Positions 18,125 through 29,678 are shown, numbered from the stretch's first letter. The stretch is DNA of 38,596 bases from Nitrospira sp. (GCA_016873615.1 VGWX01000017.1:1-38596); one strand, 5' to 3'. Notes: generated from the sequence alone by a model not told the origin. Program-made: numbers and translations.

Positions 18125-19071
18125 TGACCCTTTCAGTAGTCATACCTGTTTACAATGAAGAAGAGAATATTCGGCTGCTGCATGCAAAACTGAAGGAAGC
18201 GCTGGTTATTCTTGACAATGAATACGAAATACTTTTTGTGGATGACGGCAGCAACGATAGAACACTTTCTATGCTTGAGGAGATTCAGGCAGGTGATAAG
18301 CGTGTAATAGTCCTGAGTCTGAGACGCAATTTCGGACAGACTGCAGCGTTTGCAGCAGGATTTGATTTTGCACGAGGGGATGTTATTGTGACAATGGACG
18401 GTGATTTACAGAATGACCCCGCTGATATACCAAAGCTCCTTGAACGCATAAAAGACCATGACCTTGTCAGTGGCTGGAGGAAAAAAAGGAAAGACCCGTT
18501 TTTCACAAGAAGGCTGCCTTCCATAATGGCAAACTGGCTGATAAGTAAAGTAACAGGTGTGAAGCTCCATGATTATGGATGTTCATTGAAGGCATACAGA
18601 AGGGATGTGATAAAAAATCTGAAGCTCTATGGAGAGATGCACCGGTTTATACCTGCTGTTGCAAGCTGGTATGGTGTCCGCATTGCTGAGGTTGAAACTG
18701 TTCATCATTCGAGAATGCATGGCAAATCAAAGTATGGTATTTCACGAACACTGAAAGTTGTCCTGGATTTAATTACAGTAAAATTTCTCCAGAGTTTTTC
18801 TACAAAGCCGATCCAGTTTTTTGGCCCTGTCGGTGTATTCAGCGGCTTCCTCGGTTTTCTCATATCTTTATATCTTACGGTCGACAAGATATTTTTTGGC
18901 CATGATATTGGAGGCAGGCCGCTCCTTTTGCTTGGAGCCCTCCTGATTATCGTCGGCATCCAGCTTATAGGGATGGGACTGTTGGGAGAAATGCTCGTTA
19001 GGGTTTATCACGAAAGTCAGAGAAAACCAATCTACGTTATTAAAAAGATCATTGGCCCCGAAAGTAAATAA
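18124..19071 (+). CDS. GT2 family glycosyltransferase, DPM1/ArnC-like (polyprenyl-phosphate sugar synthase) with two C-terminal TM helices
   Basis: SVVIPVYNEEENI, FVDDGSNDRT, TMDGDLQNDPADIP, SRMHGKSKYG. Confidence 0.92.
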   Translation: MTLSVVIPVYNEEENIRLLHAKLKEALVILDNEYEILFVDDGSNDRTLSMLEEIQAGDKRVIVLSLRRNFGQTAAFAAGFDFARGDVIVTMDGDLQNDPADIPKLLERIKDHDLVSGWRKKRKDPFFTRRLPSIMANWLISKVTGVKLHDYGCSLKAYRRDVIKNLKLYGEMHRFIPAVASWYGVRIAEVETVHHSRMHGKSKYGISRTLKVVLDLITVKFLQSFSTKPIQFFGPVGVFSGFLGFLISLYLTVDKIFFGHDIGGRPLLLLGALLIIVGIQLIGMGLLGEMLVRVYHESQRKPIYVIKKIIGPESK

Positions 19072-19975
19072 TATATTCCTCCTCATTTTAAAGCTTTCGG
19101 TGAGCTCTGTGCTCCTATATGTTGTTTTATCGAAAACAGGAATCGATCGTGTTTTATCAACGATAAGGGGCATGAGTATTTCAGCCTTTATCTTTGCTGT
19201 GCTGCTGTATATTGTTGCCCAATTCGTGTCTACATTCAGGTGGAAGCTCCTTCTGCCGGAAGGCCCGGATATCAAGAAGCTGTTTTCCTTAACCATGATA
19301 GGATCCTTCTTTAACACTCTGCTTCCAGGGATAATTGGAGGGGATGCGGTTAAAGGTTTTTATCTTTACCGGGCAACAGGGAATGCAGGTCTTGCCTTTG
19401 CTTCTATTTTTATGGACAGATACCTTGGCTTTGCGGTTTTGATCGCAATAGGCGCCATTGCTTACCCCTTTGGGTACGGATATATTCAGGGGTCCCGTAT
19501 AGAGTGGATCCTGCCGGCTATAGTTTTTTCCTTTATTATCGGAAGCCTGCTTTTTTTTGCCCTGCGTATCGGGCAAAGAATAAGGTTTTTCTCAGAATTT
19601 TATAATTATTTCCAGGCATATCGAAATCAGAAAGCGGTTATCAGAAAAGCAGTGGCATTGTCAGTTTTGGTTCAACTTACAGGCATGTTTGCCGTGTATA
19701 TTCTTGCGCTCGGACTTGGAGAGCATATACCTTTCCTTGCTTTCCTGGTTTTTTTGCCGCTCATAATACTGTTCACTACGCTGCCTGTATCTATTTCCGG
19801 CCTGGGAGTAAGAGAAGGCGCTTTTGTGCTTTTTTTCGGACTTATTGGAATAAAGCCTGAGGTTGCGACTGCCATTTCCTTATTATGGTTTCTTGCAGTC
19901 TCAACAGGCAGTCTTTTAGGTTTGCTTGAATATATCAAATACAAAAAAGAAATAGGGAATATTGAAATGAGATGA
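19052..19975 (+). CDS. Lysylphosphatidylglycerol synthase TM region / AglD-like (UPF0104) membrane protein
   Basis: RWKLLLP, FFNTLLPGIIGGDAVKGFYLYR, PVSISGLGVREGAFVLFF; TTG start overlapping the GT2 gene by 20 nt. Confidence 0.88.
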   Translation: MAPKVNNIFLLILKLSVSSVLLYVVLSKTGIDRVLSTIRGMSISAFIFAVLLYIVAQFVSTFRWKLLLPEGPDIKKLFSLTMIGSFFNTLLPGIIGGDAVKGFYLYRATGNAGLAFASIFMDRYLGFAVLIAIGAIAYPFGYGYIQGSRIEWILPAIVFSFIIGSLLFFALRIGQRIRFFSEFYNYFQAYRNQKAVIRKAVALSVLVQLTGMFAVYILALGLGEHIPFLAFLVFLPLIILFTTLPVSISGLGVREGAFVLFFGLIGIKPEVATAISLLWFLAVSTGSLLGLLEYIKYKKEIGNIEMR

Positions 19976-20025
19976 ACAGGCAAAGGAGGAAGAAAGATGT
20001 TCTTTAATAATAAAGGAGAGTTGAT

Positions 20026-21408
20026 ATGAAACTGAAATTCCTTGGTGGAGCGAGGACTGTTACAGGATCCTGTTTTTACATTGAGTGTAATGATCTCAGG
20101 ATTCTTGTTGACTGTGGTATGCATCAGGGGGAGGATGCAGATGAGGTAAACAGGGCTGTTTTTGAATTTCAGCCTGAAGACGTCGATTATATTTTTATCA
20201 CCCATGCGCATATAGACCACTCAGGCATGCTCCCAAGGGTTGTTAAAGATGGTTTTCAGGGCAGAATCATTACAACATCTGCAACAAGGGATCTTCTCGA
20301 GATGATGCTTTATGATTCAGCAAATATACAGGAGAACGATGCAGCGTGGCTTTCCAGAAAGGCTGTCAGGGCCGGGAAACCTGCTGTTCTCCCCCTTTAT
20401 ACTACAGAAGATGTAAGTAATGTAATCCCGCTTTTTGATATAAAACCATATGACCAGATATTTCATCTTGGCAGCGGCATCAAATACAGATTCCTTGACG
20501 CAGGCCATATACTTGGTTCAGGCACCCTTGAATTATGGTATCAGGATAGCGGGAAGGAAAAGAAAATTGTATTTTCCGGAGATATAGGCAAGAAAGGCAA
20601 TCCAATCATCAGAGACCCGTTAACCCCTGTTCAAGCAGATTTCATAGTTATGGAATCAACCTATGGCAACAGGCTGCATAAACCCATGAAAGACAGCATC
20701 AATGAACTGGCAGATGCGATAAAGGCAACATTCAAAAAAGGAGGGAATGTCTTCATTCCTTCTTTTGCAGTTGGAAGGACACAGGACCTGCTTTATATCC
20801 TGAATAACCTTGTAAGAGAAAAGAGGCTGAAAACTATTCATGTCTATCTTGACAGTCCGCTTGCAGAAGAGGCAACGAAAGTATATCTTGCACATCCTGA
20901 ATGTTTTGACGATGAGGCAAGGAAATTCTTTTCCAGAAAGAATTTCGACAGCGCTATCAAATTGCATTTTGTAAAGAGCGTTAAGGATTCAATGGCATTG
21001 AACAAAAGAAAATCAGGCATCCTTGTGATTGCCGGCAGCGGCATGTGCGATGGCGGAAGGATACGGCATCATCTGAAGCATAATCTCTGGAGATCTGAGT
21101 GCAGTGTTATATTCGTCGGGTTTCAGGGACAGGGCACCCTCGGAAGAAAGATTGTGGATAGAGCAAAATTTGTTCAGATCCTCGGAGATGACATAGCTGT
21201 TAATTCATCTGTCTTTACAATAAATGGTTTTTCTGCACATGCAGATCAGGCAGAACTTATCGGATGGCTGTCATGTTTTAAGAATTCTCCTGAAGTATTT
21301 ATAGTGCATGGTGAAGAAGAAGTGTCTATTTCTTTTGGAGAGGTAATAAAAGAGAAATTTGGATTCAAAACGCATGTTCCTGAAAAAGGCGAGGTTTTCG
21401 AGCTTTAG
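20026..21408 (+). CDS. MBL-fold beta-CASP RNA-specificity domain exonuclease-like protein (CPSF73/YSH1-like)
   Basis: THAHIDHSGMLP, MESTYGNRLH, GSGMCDGGRIRHHL, INGFSAHADQAEL. Confidence 0.92.
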   Translation: MKLKFLGGARTVTGSCFYIECNDLRILVDCGMHQGEDADEVNRAVFEFQPEDVDYIFITHAHIDHSGMLPRVVKDGFQGRIITTSATRDLLEMMLYDSANIQENDAAWLSRKAVRAGKPAVLPLYTTEDVSNVIPLFDIKPYDQIFHLGSGIKYRFLDAGHILGSGTLELWYQDSGKEKKIVFSGDIGKKGNPIIRDPLTPVQADFIVMESTYGNRLHKPMKDSINELADAIKATFKKGGNVFIPSFAVGRTQDLLYILNNLVREKRLKTIHVYLDSPLAEEATKVYLAHPECFDDEARKFFSRKNFDSAIKLHFVKSVKDSMALNKRKSGILVIAGSGMCDGGRIRHHLKHNLWRSECSVIFVGFQGQGTLGRKIVDRAKFVQILGDDIAVNSSVFTINGFSAHADQAELIGWLSCFKNSPEVFIVHGEEEVSISFGEVIKEKFGFKTHVPEKGEVFEL

Positions 21409-21450
21409 ATAAAAAAGAGATTTTTCGCAGAAATATTCTAAAATAATACT

Positions 21451-21831
21451 ATGAAGGCAAAGAAAAACCTTATTATTGTCGGTGATAGAGTCCTCGTAGA
21501 ACCTGATGAAGGTATGGATAAAACCAGCGCCGGACTTTATCTGCCTGCAACTGTTCGGGAGAAAGAAAAAGTGCTTGGCGGCTATGTAGTAAAAACAGGC
21601 CCTGGTTATCCAGTCGCAGATCCTACTGTTTCAGAAGAACCCTGGGCCTTAAGCAAGAAAAAAGAAGTTAAATATGTTCCTCTTCAGGCGACCGAGGGAG
21701 ATTATGCGATCTTCCTGAAAGAGGCTGCTGTTGAGATTCAGTTTGAAGACAAAAAATACCTGATCGTCCCCCACACCGCTATCCTTGCTCTTGTCCGTGT
21801 TGAGATAACAGAAGGAGAATCAGAGAATTAG
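21451..21831 (+). CDS. Divergent GroES-like co-chaperonin (126 aa)
   Basis: VGDRVLVEPDE, TSAGLYLPATVREKEKVLGGYVVKTGPG (mobile-loop region), C-terminal YLIVPHTAILALV; about 30 aa longer than canonical GroES. Confidence 0.8.
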   Translation: MKAKKNLIIVGDRVLVEPDEGMDKTSAGLYLPATVREKEKVLGGYVVKTGPGYPVADPTVSEEPWALSKKKEVKYVPLQATEGDYAIFLKEAAVEIQFEDKKYLIVPHTAILALVRVEITEGESEN

Positions 21832-23585
21832 GTTGTTTTTTTATCGTTATCTGCACCCAATTCGATGATCCTTTTTGCATATTCATCTTTAAGGGTTCTC
21901 AAATGCTCTGTATCGATTGCGCCTTTCCAGGTTACTATCTCTGTGAACCTCTTTGGTATGGAAACTGAATTTGGATTGAAACCTGTAGCAAATCTCGTCT
22001 TCCACCGAAGCTTCTGGATATGACGTGATACATCAGACATTTTCTCAGCGAGATCTTTGTATCCGACAGAATCCAGACACCGGCCGAGCAGTTCGTCATT
22101 GTAAACACCGCGGGCGAAAAGGCAAGATACCATTGATGTGAGAAAAACGCGCCCTTGTTCATCTTTTATGAGAAAATCAGCAGCCTTGCCGGCATTCTTC
22201 TCACCCGGCTTCTGGTCATAGGAATACCCGGCTGAATCGAGATGGGAATGTCTGAAGCCAAGGGCCTGTGAGGTAAAGAACGTTTCTCCTGTTGCATATC
22301 CGGCCATCTCCTGTCCAAGGACACAGGCAAAGTCTTTTCCATTGTACTGTTCGGCAGCAGCCAAGGTCCCTTTGCTCAGGGTCTGATAGAATTCATTTGT
22401 TCCCATCGCAAGGTGCTGCATCGCCTCCTTGTATCCTTCGGCGTATCCGAATTTCAGCGGAACAATCGTCTCTGATTCTGAGATAATCCCCTTTTCAAGA
22501 GCTTCTGTTGCCCAGGCAAGGGCCACTCCTGAAGACATGACATCAAGCCCCATCCTCTCAACCACGTCCATGATATCAAGCACTCTGAAACAGTCGAGCA
22601 CACCGAGCATGGAGCCTGTTGCAAAAATAGGCTCGTGGTCATATGCCACCTGACGGTACAGGTACCTGTTCTCTTCGGAGAACCGCTCGCGAACAAAACC
22701 GATATGTATACAGCCAACCGGGCATCCCGAGCAGGCGTTATTGCGGAGCAGCGCTACTTCAGCAAATTTCTCGCCTGAGATGCCTGCGATATTCGGATCA
22801 GATGTCTGCTGGAGATTCCTGACCGGCAGGGCCTTGATGTCGTTCAGTGCGATCACATTAACCGGGGTTCCGAGATTATGGTATTTGCTCATCATGTCTG
22901 TATCCGTGAGCTGTTTATGGACTTCCTCAAATATCTTCGGATAGTCCTTGTTTTCCGGAAGAGGAAATGATGCATCTCCCTGTATGGCGATACCCTTGAG
23001 ATTTTTCACACCCATGACTGCTCCGCTTCCGAGCCTTCCGAAGTGTCTGTAAGTGTCTGCGTTTATACACGCCATGGGGGAGCCCTTTTCTCCGGCAGGG
23101 CCGATGCGGAGAATGCTCCGGTGTCCCGAGCCTCTGAACATATGGCGAAGGTATTTCCCTGTGGCAAATATATCCATGCCCCACAGGTAGTGGACTTCTT
23201 TTATCTCAATGTGGCGGGATCCCAGAGATATGCATACCGGTCTCGCTGCCTTTCCGGTAATTACAAGCGCATCCAGATCGGCAAACCTGAGCGTAAGGGC
23301 TGATCGGCCGCCTGCATGGCTTTCAGCATACTGATTGTGGTAAGGGGACTTAAAGGCGCATACGGTCTTGCTCATAAGCGGAAAATATCCGGTCAATGGC
23401 CCGATGGCAAAAATAAGAGGCTGTTCCGGGTCATCCCATGGTTTGTCTGTCTGTCCATATTTGTTGAACAGGAGTGCAGCAAGACCGCTTCCGCCGGCAA
23501 CCTCATTCCTTCCACCGACTTCGACAATAGTGCTACGACCCGAAGTAAGGTTAATTGTCAGGACTCTGAAAAAATCGCGGATCAT
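21828..23585 (-). CDS. Aldehyde:ferredoxin oxidoreductase family tungsten enzyme
   Basis: AFKSPYHNQYAESHAGGRSALTLRFADLDALVITGKA, CSGCPVGCIH cluster motif, late Cys near SMVSCLFARGVY. Confidence 0.92.
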   Translation of the reverse strand: MIRDFFRVLTINLTSGRSTIVEVGGRNEVAGGSGLAALLFNKYGQTDKPWDDPEQPLIFAIGPLTGYFPLMSKTVCAFKSPYHNQYAESHAGGRSALTLRFADLDALVITGKAARPVCISLGSRHIEIKEVHYLWGMDIFATGKYLRHMFRGSGHRSILRIGPAGEKGSPMACINADTYRHFGRLGSGAVMGVKNLKGIAIQGDASFPLPENKDYPKIFEEVHKQLTDTDMMSKYHNLGTPVNVIALNDIKALPVRNLQQTSDPNIAGISGEKFAEVALLRNNACSGCPVGCIHIGFVRERFSEENRYLYRQVAYDHEPIFATGSMLGVLDCFRVLDIMDVVERMGLDVMSSGVALAWATEALEKGIISESETIVPLKFGYAEGYKEAMQHLAMGTNEFYQTLSKGTLAAAEQYNGKDFACVLGQEMAGYATGETFFTSQALGFRHSHLDSAGYSYDQKPGEKNAGKAADFLIKDEQGRVFLTSMVSCLFARGVYNDELLGRCLDSVGYKDLAEKMSDVSRHIQKLRWKTRFATGFNPNSVSIPKRFTEIVTWKGAIDTEHLRTLKDEYAKRIIELGADNDKKTT

Positions 23586-24025
23586 GACTGCGCCTCCTCT
23601 GCTGTTTCACCTTCAACAGGCTCTGCCGCAACTTCTTTCATCTCTATGCAGTCGTGGGGACAGTATTTCACGCAGCGGCTGCAATGTATGCAGACAAAGG
23701 GCTCTGAGGTAAGATCAAGATAGATGGCATCAACAGGGCACGCCTTTGCACATTCACCGCAGCGGATGCAGAGCTTCTTTCTTACAACAACGCCTCCTCC
23801 CTTTCTCTGTGAATAGGCGCCGGTCGGACATGCATTAACGCAAGGGGCAGGGTTGCACGCAAGACAGTTCCTCGCTTCAAAGCCTGTCGAAAGCCCCCCT
23901 GACGTGCTGATGCGTATCCCTGCGGTATCCCAGGAAAGCCTCTTATGTACAAGGCGCGCGCAGGCCAGAGAGCAGGAATGGCAGCCTATGCAGCGTTCCA
24001 TTCTCGGTGTAGTCAGAATTTTCAT
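23582..24025 (-). CDS. Polyferredoxin (HydN/AorA-like, about four [4Fe-4S] motifs), AOR partner
   Basis: CIGCHSCSLAC, CLACNPAPCVNACPTGAY, CIRCGECAKACPVDAI, CIHCSRCVKYCPHDCI; ATGA overlap with AOR. Confidence 0.92.
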   Translation of the reverse strand: MKILTTPRMERCIGCHSCSLACARLVHKRLSWDTAGIRISTSGGLSTGFEARNCLACNPAPCVNACPTGAYSQRKGGGVVVRKKLCIRCGECAKACPVDAIYLDLTSEPFVCIHCSRCVKYCPHDCIEMKEVAAEPVEGETAEEAQS

Positions 24026-24039
24026 GTATCAGAACCTCC

Positions 24040-25698
24040 TTAAACTCCTGCTGCTGATAATGCAGCGCTGACTATCGCAAGAGCCTCTTCGTGGATCTTC
24101 TGCAGATGCCCTTCACCCAGAAAGCTTTCTGCATAGAGTTTATAAATATCCTCTGTGCCTGAAGGTCGCGCGGCAAACCATCCGTTTTGCGTGATGACTT
24201 TTAGCCCTCCGATTTCAGCATTATTCCCTGGAGCGCGGGTCAGTTTCGAAATAATTGTCTCTCCTGCAAGCTCATGGGCTGTAACCATATCAGGAGAGAG
24301 CTTTTTGAGTATTGCTTTCTGTGCCGGCGTAGCAGGCGCATCTATCCGGATATATGATGGCCTCCCAAATCGATCTTCAAGATCTTTATAAAGTTCGGCC
24401 GGGTCTTTGCCTGTCCTGGCTGTTATCTCACAGGCGAGGAGGTCCATTATGATGCCGTCTTTGTCTGTTGTCCAGACAGTCCCGTTCTTCCTGAGGAAAG
24501 AAGCGCCTGCGCTCTCTTCACCGCCAAACCCGTAGGAACCGTCTAAAAGTCCGTCAACAAACCACTTGAACCCGACAGGCACCTCGTAAACTTTTCTTCC
24601 GAGGGCTTCAGCAACCCTGTCGATCATTGATGTAGAAACAAGGGTCTTGCCGACTGCAGCGTCTTTGCTCCAGCGAGGCCTGTTCTGGAAGAGATACCAT
24701 ATTGCAGCAGACAGATAATGGTTAGGGTTCATAAGTCCTGCACGTTTTGTTACGATTCCATGACGGTCGGTATCCGTATCATTTCCGAAAGCGATATCAA
24801 ATTTATCTTTGAGCTGGATCAGGCCGGCCATGGCATAAGGCGAGGAGCAGTCCATCCTTATCCTGCCGTCCCTGTCAACGGTCATGAAGGAGAAAGTCGG
24901 ATCGATTATTTCATTAACAACTTTCAGTTTCAGGCTATAACGCTCAGCAATTGGATTCCAGAAATCGATTGAGGATCCGCCAAGGGGATCTGCGCCTATG
25001 CTAAGACCTGCCTTAGTAATGATTTCCATATCTATGATGTTTCCAAGGTCTTCAACATAAGGCGATATGTAATCATACTCTTTAATGAATTCAGTTTTTA
25101 TCGCTGTTTCAAAGGGGACTCTCCTTACACCCTTTAGTCCTCTTAACAGTAATTCGTTGGCTCTCTCTTCAATCACTTTTGTTGCTGCTGTGTCGGCAGG
25201 CCCGCCATGCGGAGGGTTGTACTTGATTCCGCCGTCCTCAGGCGGATTATGAGAAGGGGTAATGACCACGCCGTCAGAACGTCCCTTGCTCCCCCGTACC
25301 TTCCGGTTATAAGTCAGGATCGCATGGGAGATTACCGGTGTCGGTGTATACCGTAATCCTTTCTGTATAAGAACGTTTATTTTATTTGCGGCAAAAACCT
25401 CGATCGCGCTTGAAAAAGCCGATTCAGACAGTGCATGGGTATCCATCCCGAGGAATAAGGGGCCTTTGATTCTATTTGCTTTCCTGTATTCGCAGATAGC
25501 CTGGCTTACAGCAAGAATATGAGCTTCATTAAAACTGCTTTTCAGAGACGATCCCCTGTGACCCGAGGTTCCAAATGCAACGCGATGGGTCGCCTGTGAG
25601 ACATCAGGTTTGTATGTATAATAGGCTGCAACAAGCCGGGGGATGTTTTCAAGTATCGACTGTGGAGCCGGTTTCCCGGCGAGTTCATGGAGTTTCAC
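24040..25698 (-). CDS. pgm: Phosphoglucomutase (alpha-D-glucose phosphate-specific)
   Basis: [70 protein letters not shown]. Confidence 0.95.
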   Translation of the reverse strand: MKLHELAGKPAPQSILENIPRLVAAYYTYKPDVSQATHRVAFGTSGHRGSSLKSSFNEAHILAVSQAICEYRKANRIKGPLFLGMDTHALSESAFSSAIEVFAANKINVLIQKGLRYTPTPVISHAILTYNRKVRGSKGRSDGVVITPSHNPPEDGGIKYNPPHGGPADTAATKVIEERANELLLRGLKGVRRVPFETAIKTEFIKEYDYISPYVEDLGNIIDMEIITKAGLSIGADPLGGSSIDFWNPIAERYSLKLKVVNEIIDPTFSFMTVDRDGRIRMDCSSPYAMAGLIQLKDKFDIAFGNDTDTDRHGIVTKRAGLMNPNHYLSAAIWYLFQNRPRWSKDAAVGKTLVSTSMIDRVAEALGRKVYEVPVGFKWFVDGLLDGSYGFGGEESAGASFLRKNGTVWTTDKDGIIMDLLACEITARTGKDPAELYKDLEDRFGRPSYIRIDAPATPAQKAILKKLSPDMVTAHELAGETIISKLTRAPGNNAEIGGLKVITQNGWFAARPSGTEDIYKLYAESFLGEGHLQKIHEEALAIVSAALSAAGV

Positions 25699-25733
25699 TG
25701 TTTTGTATTCCTCAATAATATAAATTTGAAAAT

Positions 25734-25787
25734 AAATAACTCCCCCTCGCCCCCTCTTAATTTAAGAGGGGGTTGGGGGCGTTATTT
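25734..25787 (-). repeat. C5/G5 hairpin repeat between eno and pgm
   Basis: aaataactccccctcgccccctcttaatttaagagggggttgggggcgttattt; near-identical to the reverse complement of 29612-29662. Confidence 0.85.
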
Positions 25788-25801
25788 AAATTATTGCTTA
25801 A

Positions 25802-27112
<1,311 letters not shown>

Positions 27113-27282
27113 TTAAGAGATTATCCAAAAATGAATGTTTTCTATTGAATTCTATCATGATTTGTTAAGCATGTCTATCGACTTTAGTCTGACTGAATAT
27201 TCATTCTTTTATGATGGAAGTTTGAATATATGCAACAAATGAAAAATAATAATTTCGTTTGGCTTGAACATACTATGCTTCT

Positions 27283-27290
27283 GGTATAAT
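27283..27290 (+). promoter_or_regulatory. Extended -10 promoter element (TGGTATAAT) upstream of glgX
   Basis: TGnTATAAT read directly; nearest TTGAAC lies at sub-optimal 15-nt spacing. Confidence 0.4.
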
Positions 27291-27442
27291 TGAGGCAGTA
27301 TACTAATCGCCTGTATAAGCTGATCATTGCATCGGAGATTAACAGTGATATGAAAAGTGCCGGAGGGGCAATTGACCAATCGATACGTGAATACTGCAAA
27401 CGGATATGGAAAATTAAATCACTAAATGAAAAATAGCAAGAA

Positions 27443-29572
27443 ATGACTTCAAGGATATTTCGTGCATGCAGCGATGCATTGAACAGAAACAGGGGAAGCA
27501 GTTTCCCGCTTGGCGCAACAGTCTGCCCCGGGGGTGTAAATTTCAGCGTCTTTTCCAAGAACGCCACTGCAGTGGAATTGCTCCTCTTTGATAAGGCGGA
27601 CGATCCCAAACCTTTCCTAAAGGCGCCTTTCAATCTGAAGGAAAACAAAACCTATCACTACTGGCATGTTTTTGTACCTGATATTATGGCAGGGCAGATA
27701 TATGCCTACCGCGTCTCCGGACCTTTTGAACCTGAACGCGGCATGCGTTTTGACCGGCAGAAGATTCTCCTTGATCCATATAGCAAGGCTGTTGTTATTC
27801 CTGAAACTTATAACAGGTTTCTGATGAGCAAACCAGGAGACCATACTGCTTCATCCATGAAAAGTGTTGTTGTAGATACAAGCTTATATGACTGGGGGGG
27901 AGATACGCAGCTCAAACGGCCCTTTACACAGACTATTATCTACGAAATGCATGTGCGGGGATTCACCTGTCATCCAAACTCCGGAGTCCCTCCTGAGAAA
28001 AGCGGCACGTATGCCGGATTGATCGAAAAGATACCTTATCTCCAGGATCTCGGCATCACAGCAGTTGAGCTCCTCCCTGTCTATCAGTACGACGAACAGG
28101 ACGCCCCGCCCGGTTTTAAAAATTACTGGGGTTATGCTCCGGTCTCGTTCTTTGCACCGCATGCAGCATACAGTTCGCAGAAGGACCCGCTCGGCCCTAT
28201 GAATGAATTCCGTGACATGGTGAAAGCGCTTCACCGGGCAGGCATCGAAGTGATCCTTGATGTTGTCTATAATCATTCTGCCGAGGGCAATCACCTCGGG
28301 CCGACCTTATGCTTCCGCGGTTTCCAGAACGATGCATATTATATCCTTGAAGAAAATAAAGCAAGCTATGCCAATTATACAGGCTGCGGTAATACTTTCA
28401 ATGCAGGCAACCCTTTTGTGCGCCGCATGATCATCGACAGCCTCCATTACTGGGTTGAGGAGATGCATGTGGACGGCTTTCGTTTCGACCTTGCCTCGAT
28501 CCTGTCACGCGATGAATATGGCCGTCCTCTTGAGAATCCACCTGTCCTCTGGGATATAGAAACCGACCCGGCTCTCGCCGGCATAAAGCTTATCGCAGAG
28601 GCATGGGATGCGGCAGGCCTCTACCAGGTAGGCACCTTCATCGGTGACAGCTGGAAGGAATGGAACGGCAAGTTCCGCGATGATGTGCGAAGCTTTCTAA
28701 GGGGCGACCCCGGAATTATATCCCGCTTTGCATCACGTCTGCTCGGAAGCCCTGACCTTTACGGTCACCAGGAGCAGGAGGCGGAACAGAGCATAAATTT
28801 TATTACCTGCCACGACGGATTTACGCTCAACGACCTCGTCTCTTACAACAAAAAACATAACGAAGCAAACGGTGAAAATAACATGGACGGTTCGGATAAC
28901 AACATTAGCCGGAACTACGGGGTTGAAGGCCCCACGTATGATCCGGAAATCGAAAGGCTCCGCAACCGGCAGGTGAAAAACTTCAATACTATCACTCTCC
29001 TTGCAGCCGGCACGCCGATGCTCCTTATGGGAGACGAGGTGAGGAGGACCCAGGGCGGTAATAACAATGCATACTGCCAGGACAGCAGGATAAGCTGGTT
29101 CGACTGGGATCTTCTTACGAAACATGCTGATATACACCGGTTTGTCAAACACCTCATAAGATCCCGTCTCAGGCGTGACATGGCGGTTGAGGATCAGGAC
29201 CTGACCCTTAGTCAGCTCCTTCAGCAGTCACGAATTCAGTGGCATGGCGTAAGGCTTAATGAGCCGGACTGGGGCGATGAATCACACAGCATTGCCCTGA
29301 CTGCATGGAGCCTCAGAGGCAGGTTTATCATCCACGTAATGATCAATGCCTATTGGAAGCCTCTTGAATTTGAGATCCCGCCGGTGCCTGAAGAGTTTAA
29401 TAAAAGATGGTACCGGTGGATCGACACCTATCGTGAATCTCCCGATGACATCTGCACCATTGACAGAGCATGTGTGATCAAAGATTCATCGTATCTTGTT
29501 CAGCCGCGGTCTATTGTGTCATTAATTGCTGTGGCACAGATGAAAAATGGGTTCAAATCGGCTAATAAATAG
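27443..29572 (+). CDS. glgX: Glycogen debranching enzyme (isoamylase/GlgX type)
   Basis: N-terminal CBM48 (GVNFSVFSKNATAVELLLFD), IIYEMHVRGFT, DVVYNHSAEGN, DGFRFDLASIL, FITCHDGFTLNDLVSYN. Confidence 0.94.
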   Translation: MTSRIFRACSDALNRNRGSSFPLGATVCPGGVNFSVFSKNATAVELLLFDKADDPKPFLKAPFNLKENKTYHYWHVFVPDIMAGQIYAYRVSGPFEPERGMRFDRQKILLDPYSKAVVIPETYNRFLMSKPGDHTASSMKSVVVDTSLYDWGGDTQLKRPFTQTIIYEMHVRGFTCHPNSGVPPEKSGTYAGLIEKIPYLQDLGITAVELLPVYQYDEQDAPPGFKNYWGYAPVSFFAPHAAYSSQKDPLGPMNEFRDMVKALHRAGIEVILDVVYNHSAEGNHLGPTLCFRGFQNDAYYILEENKASYANYTGCGNTFNAGNPFVRRMIIDSLHYWVEEMHVDGFRFDLASILSRDEYGRPLENPPVLWDIETDPALAGIKLIAEAWDAAGLYQVGTFIGDSWKEWNGKFRDDVRSFLRGDPGIISRFASRLLGSPDLYGHQEQEAEQSINFITCHDGFTLNDLVSYNKKHNEANGENNMDGSDNNISRNYGVEGPTYDPEIERLRNRQVKNFNTITLLAAGTPMLLMGDEVRRTQGGNNNAYCQDSRISWFDWDLLTKHADIHRFVKHLIRSRLRRDMAVEDQDLTLSQLLQQSRIQWHGVRLNEPDWGDESHSIALTAWSLRGRFIIHVMINAYWKPLEFEIPPVPEEFNKRWYRWIDTYRESPDDICTIDRACVIKDSSYLVQPRSIVSLIAVAQMKNGFKSANK

Positions 29573-29611
29573 AGGGAACTTGATAAAAAATAAAACACTT
29601 TATCAGAGATA

Positions 29612-29662
29612 GTAACTCCCCCCAACCCCCTCTTAAGCTAAGAGGGGGCGAGGGGGAGTTAT
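29612..29662 (+). repeat. C5/G5 hairpin repeat between glgX and the AI-2E transporter gene
   Basis: aactccccccaaccccctcttaagctaagagggggcgagggggagttat; reverse complement of the 25734 element with few differences. Confidence 0.85.
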
Positions 29663-29678
29663 GGAAACTTGTACGGCT

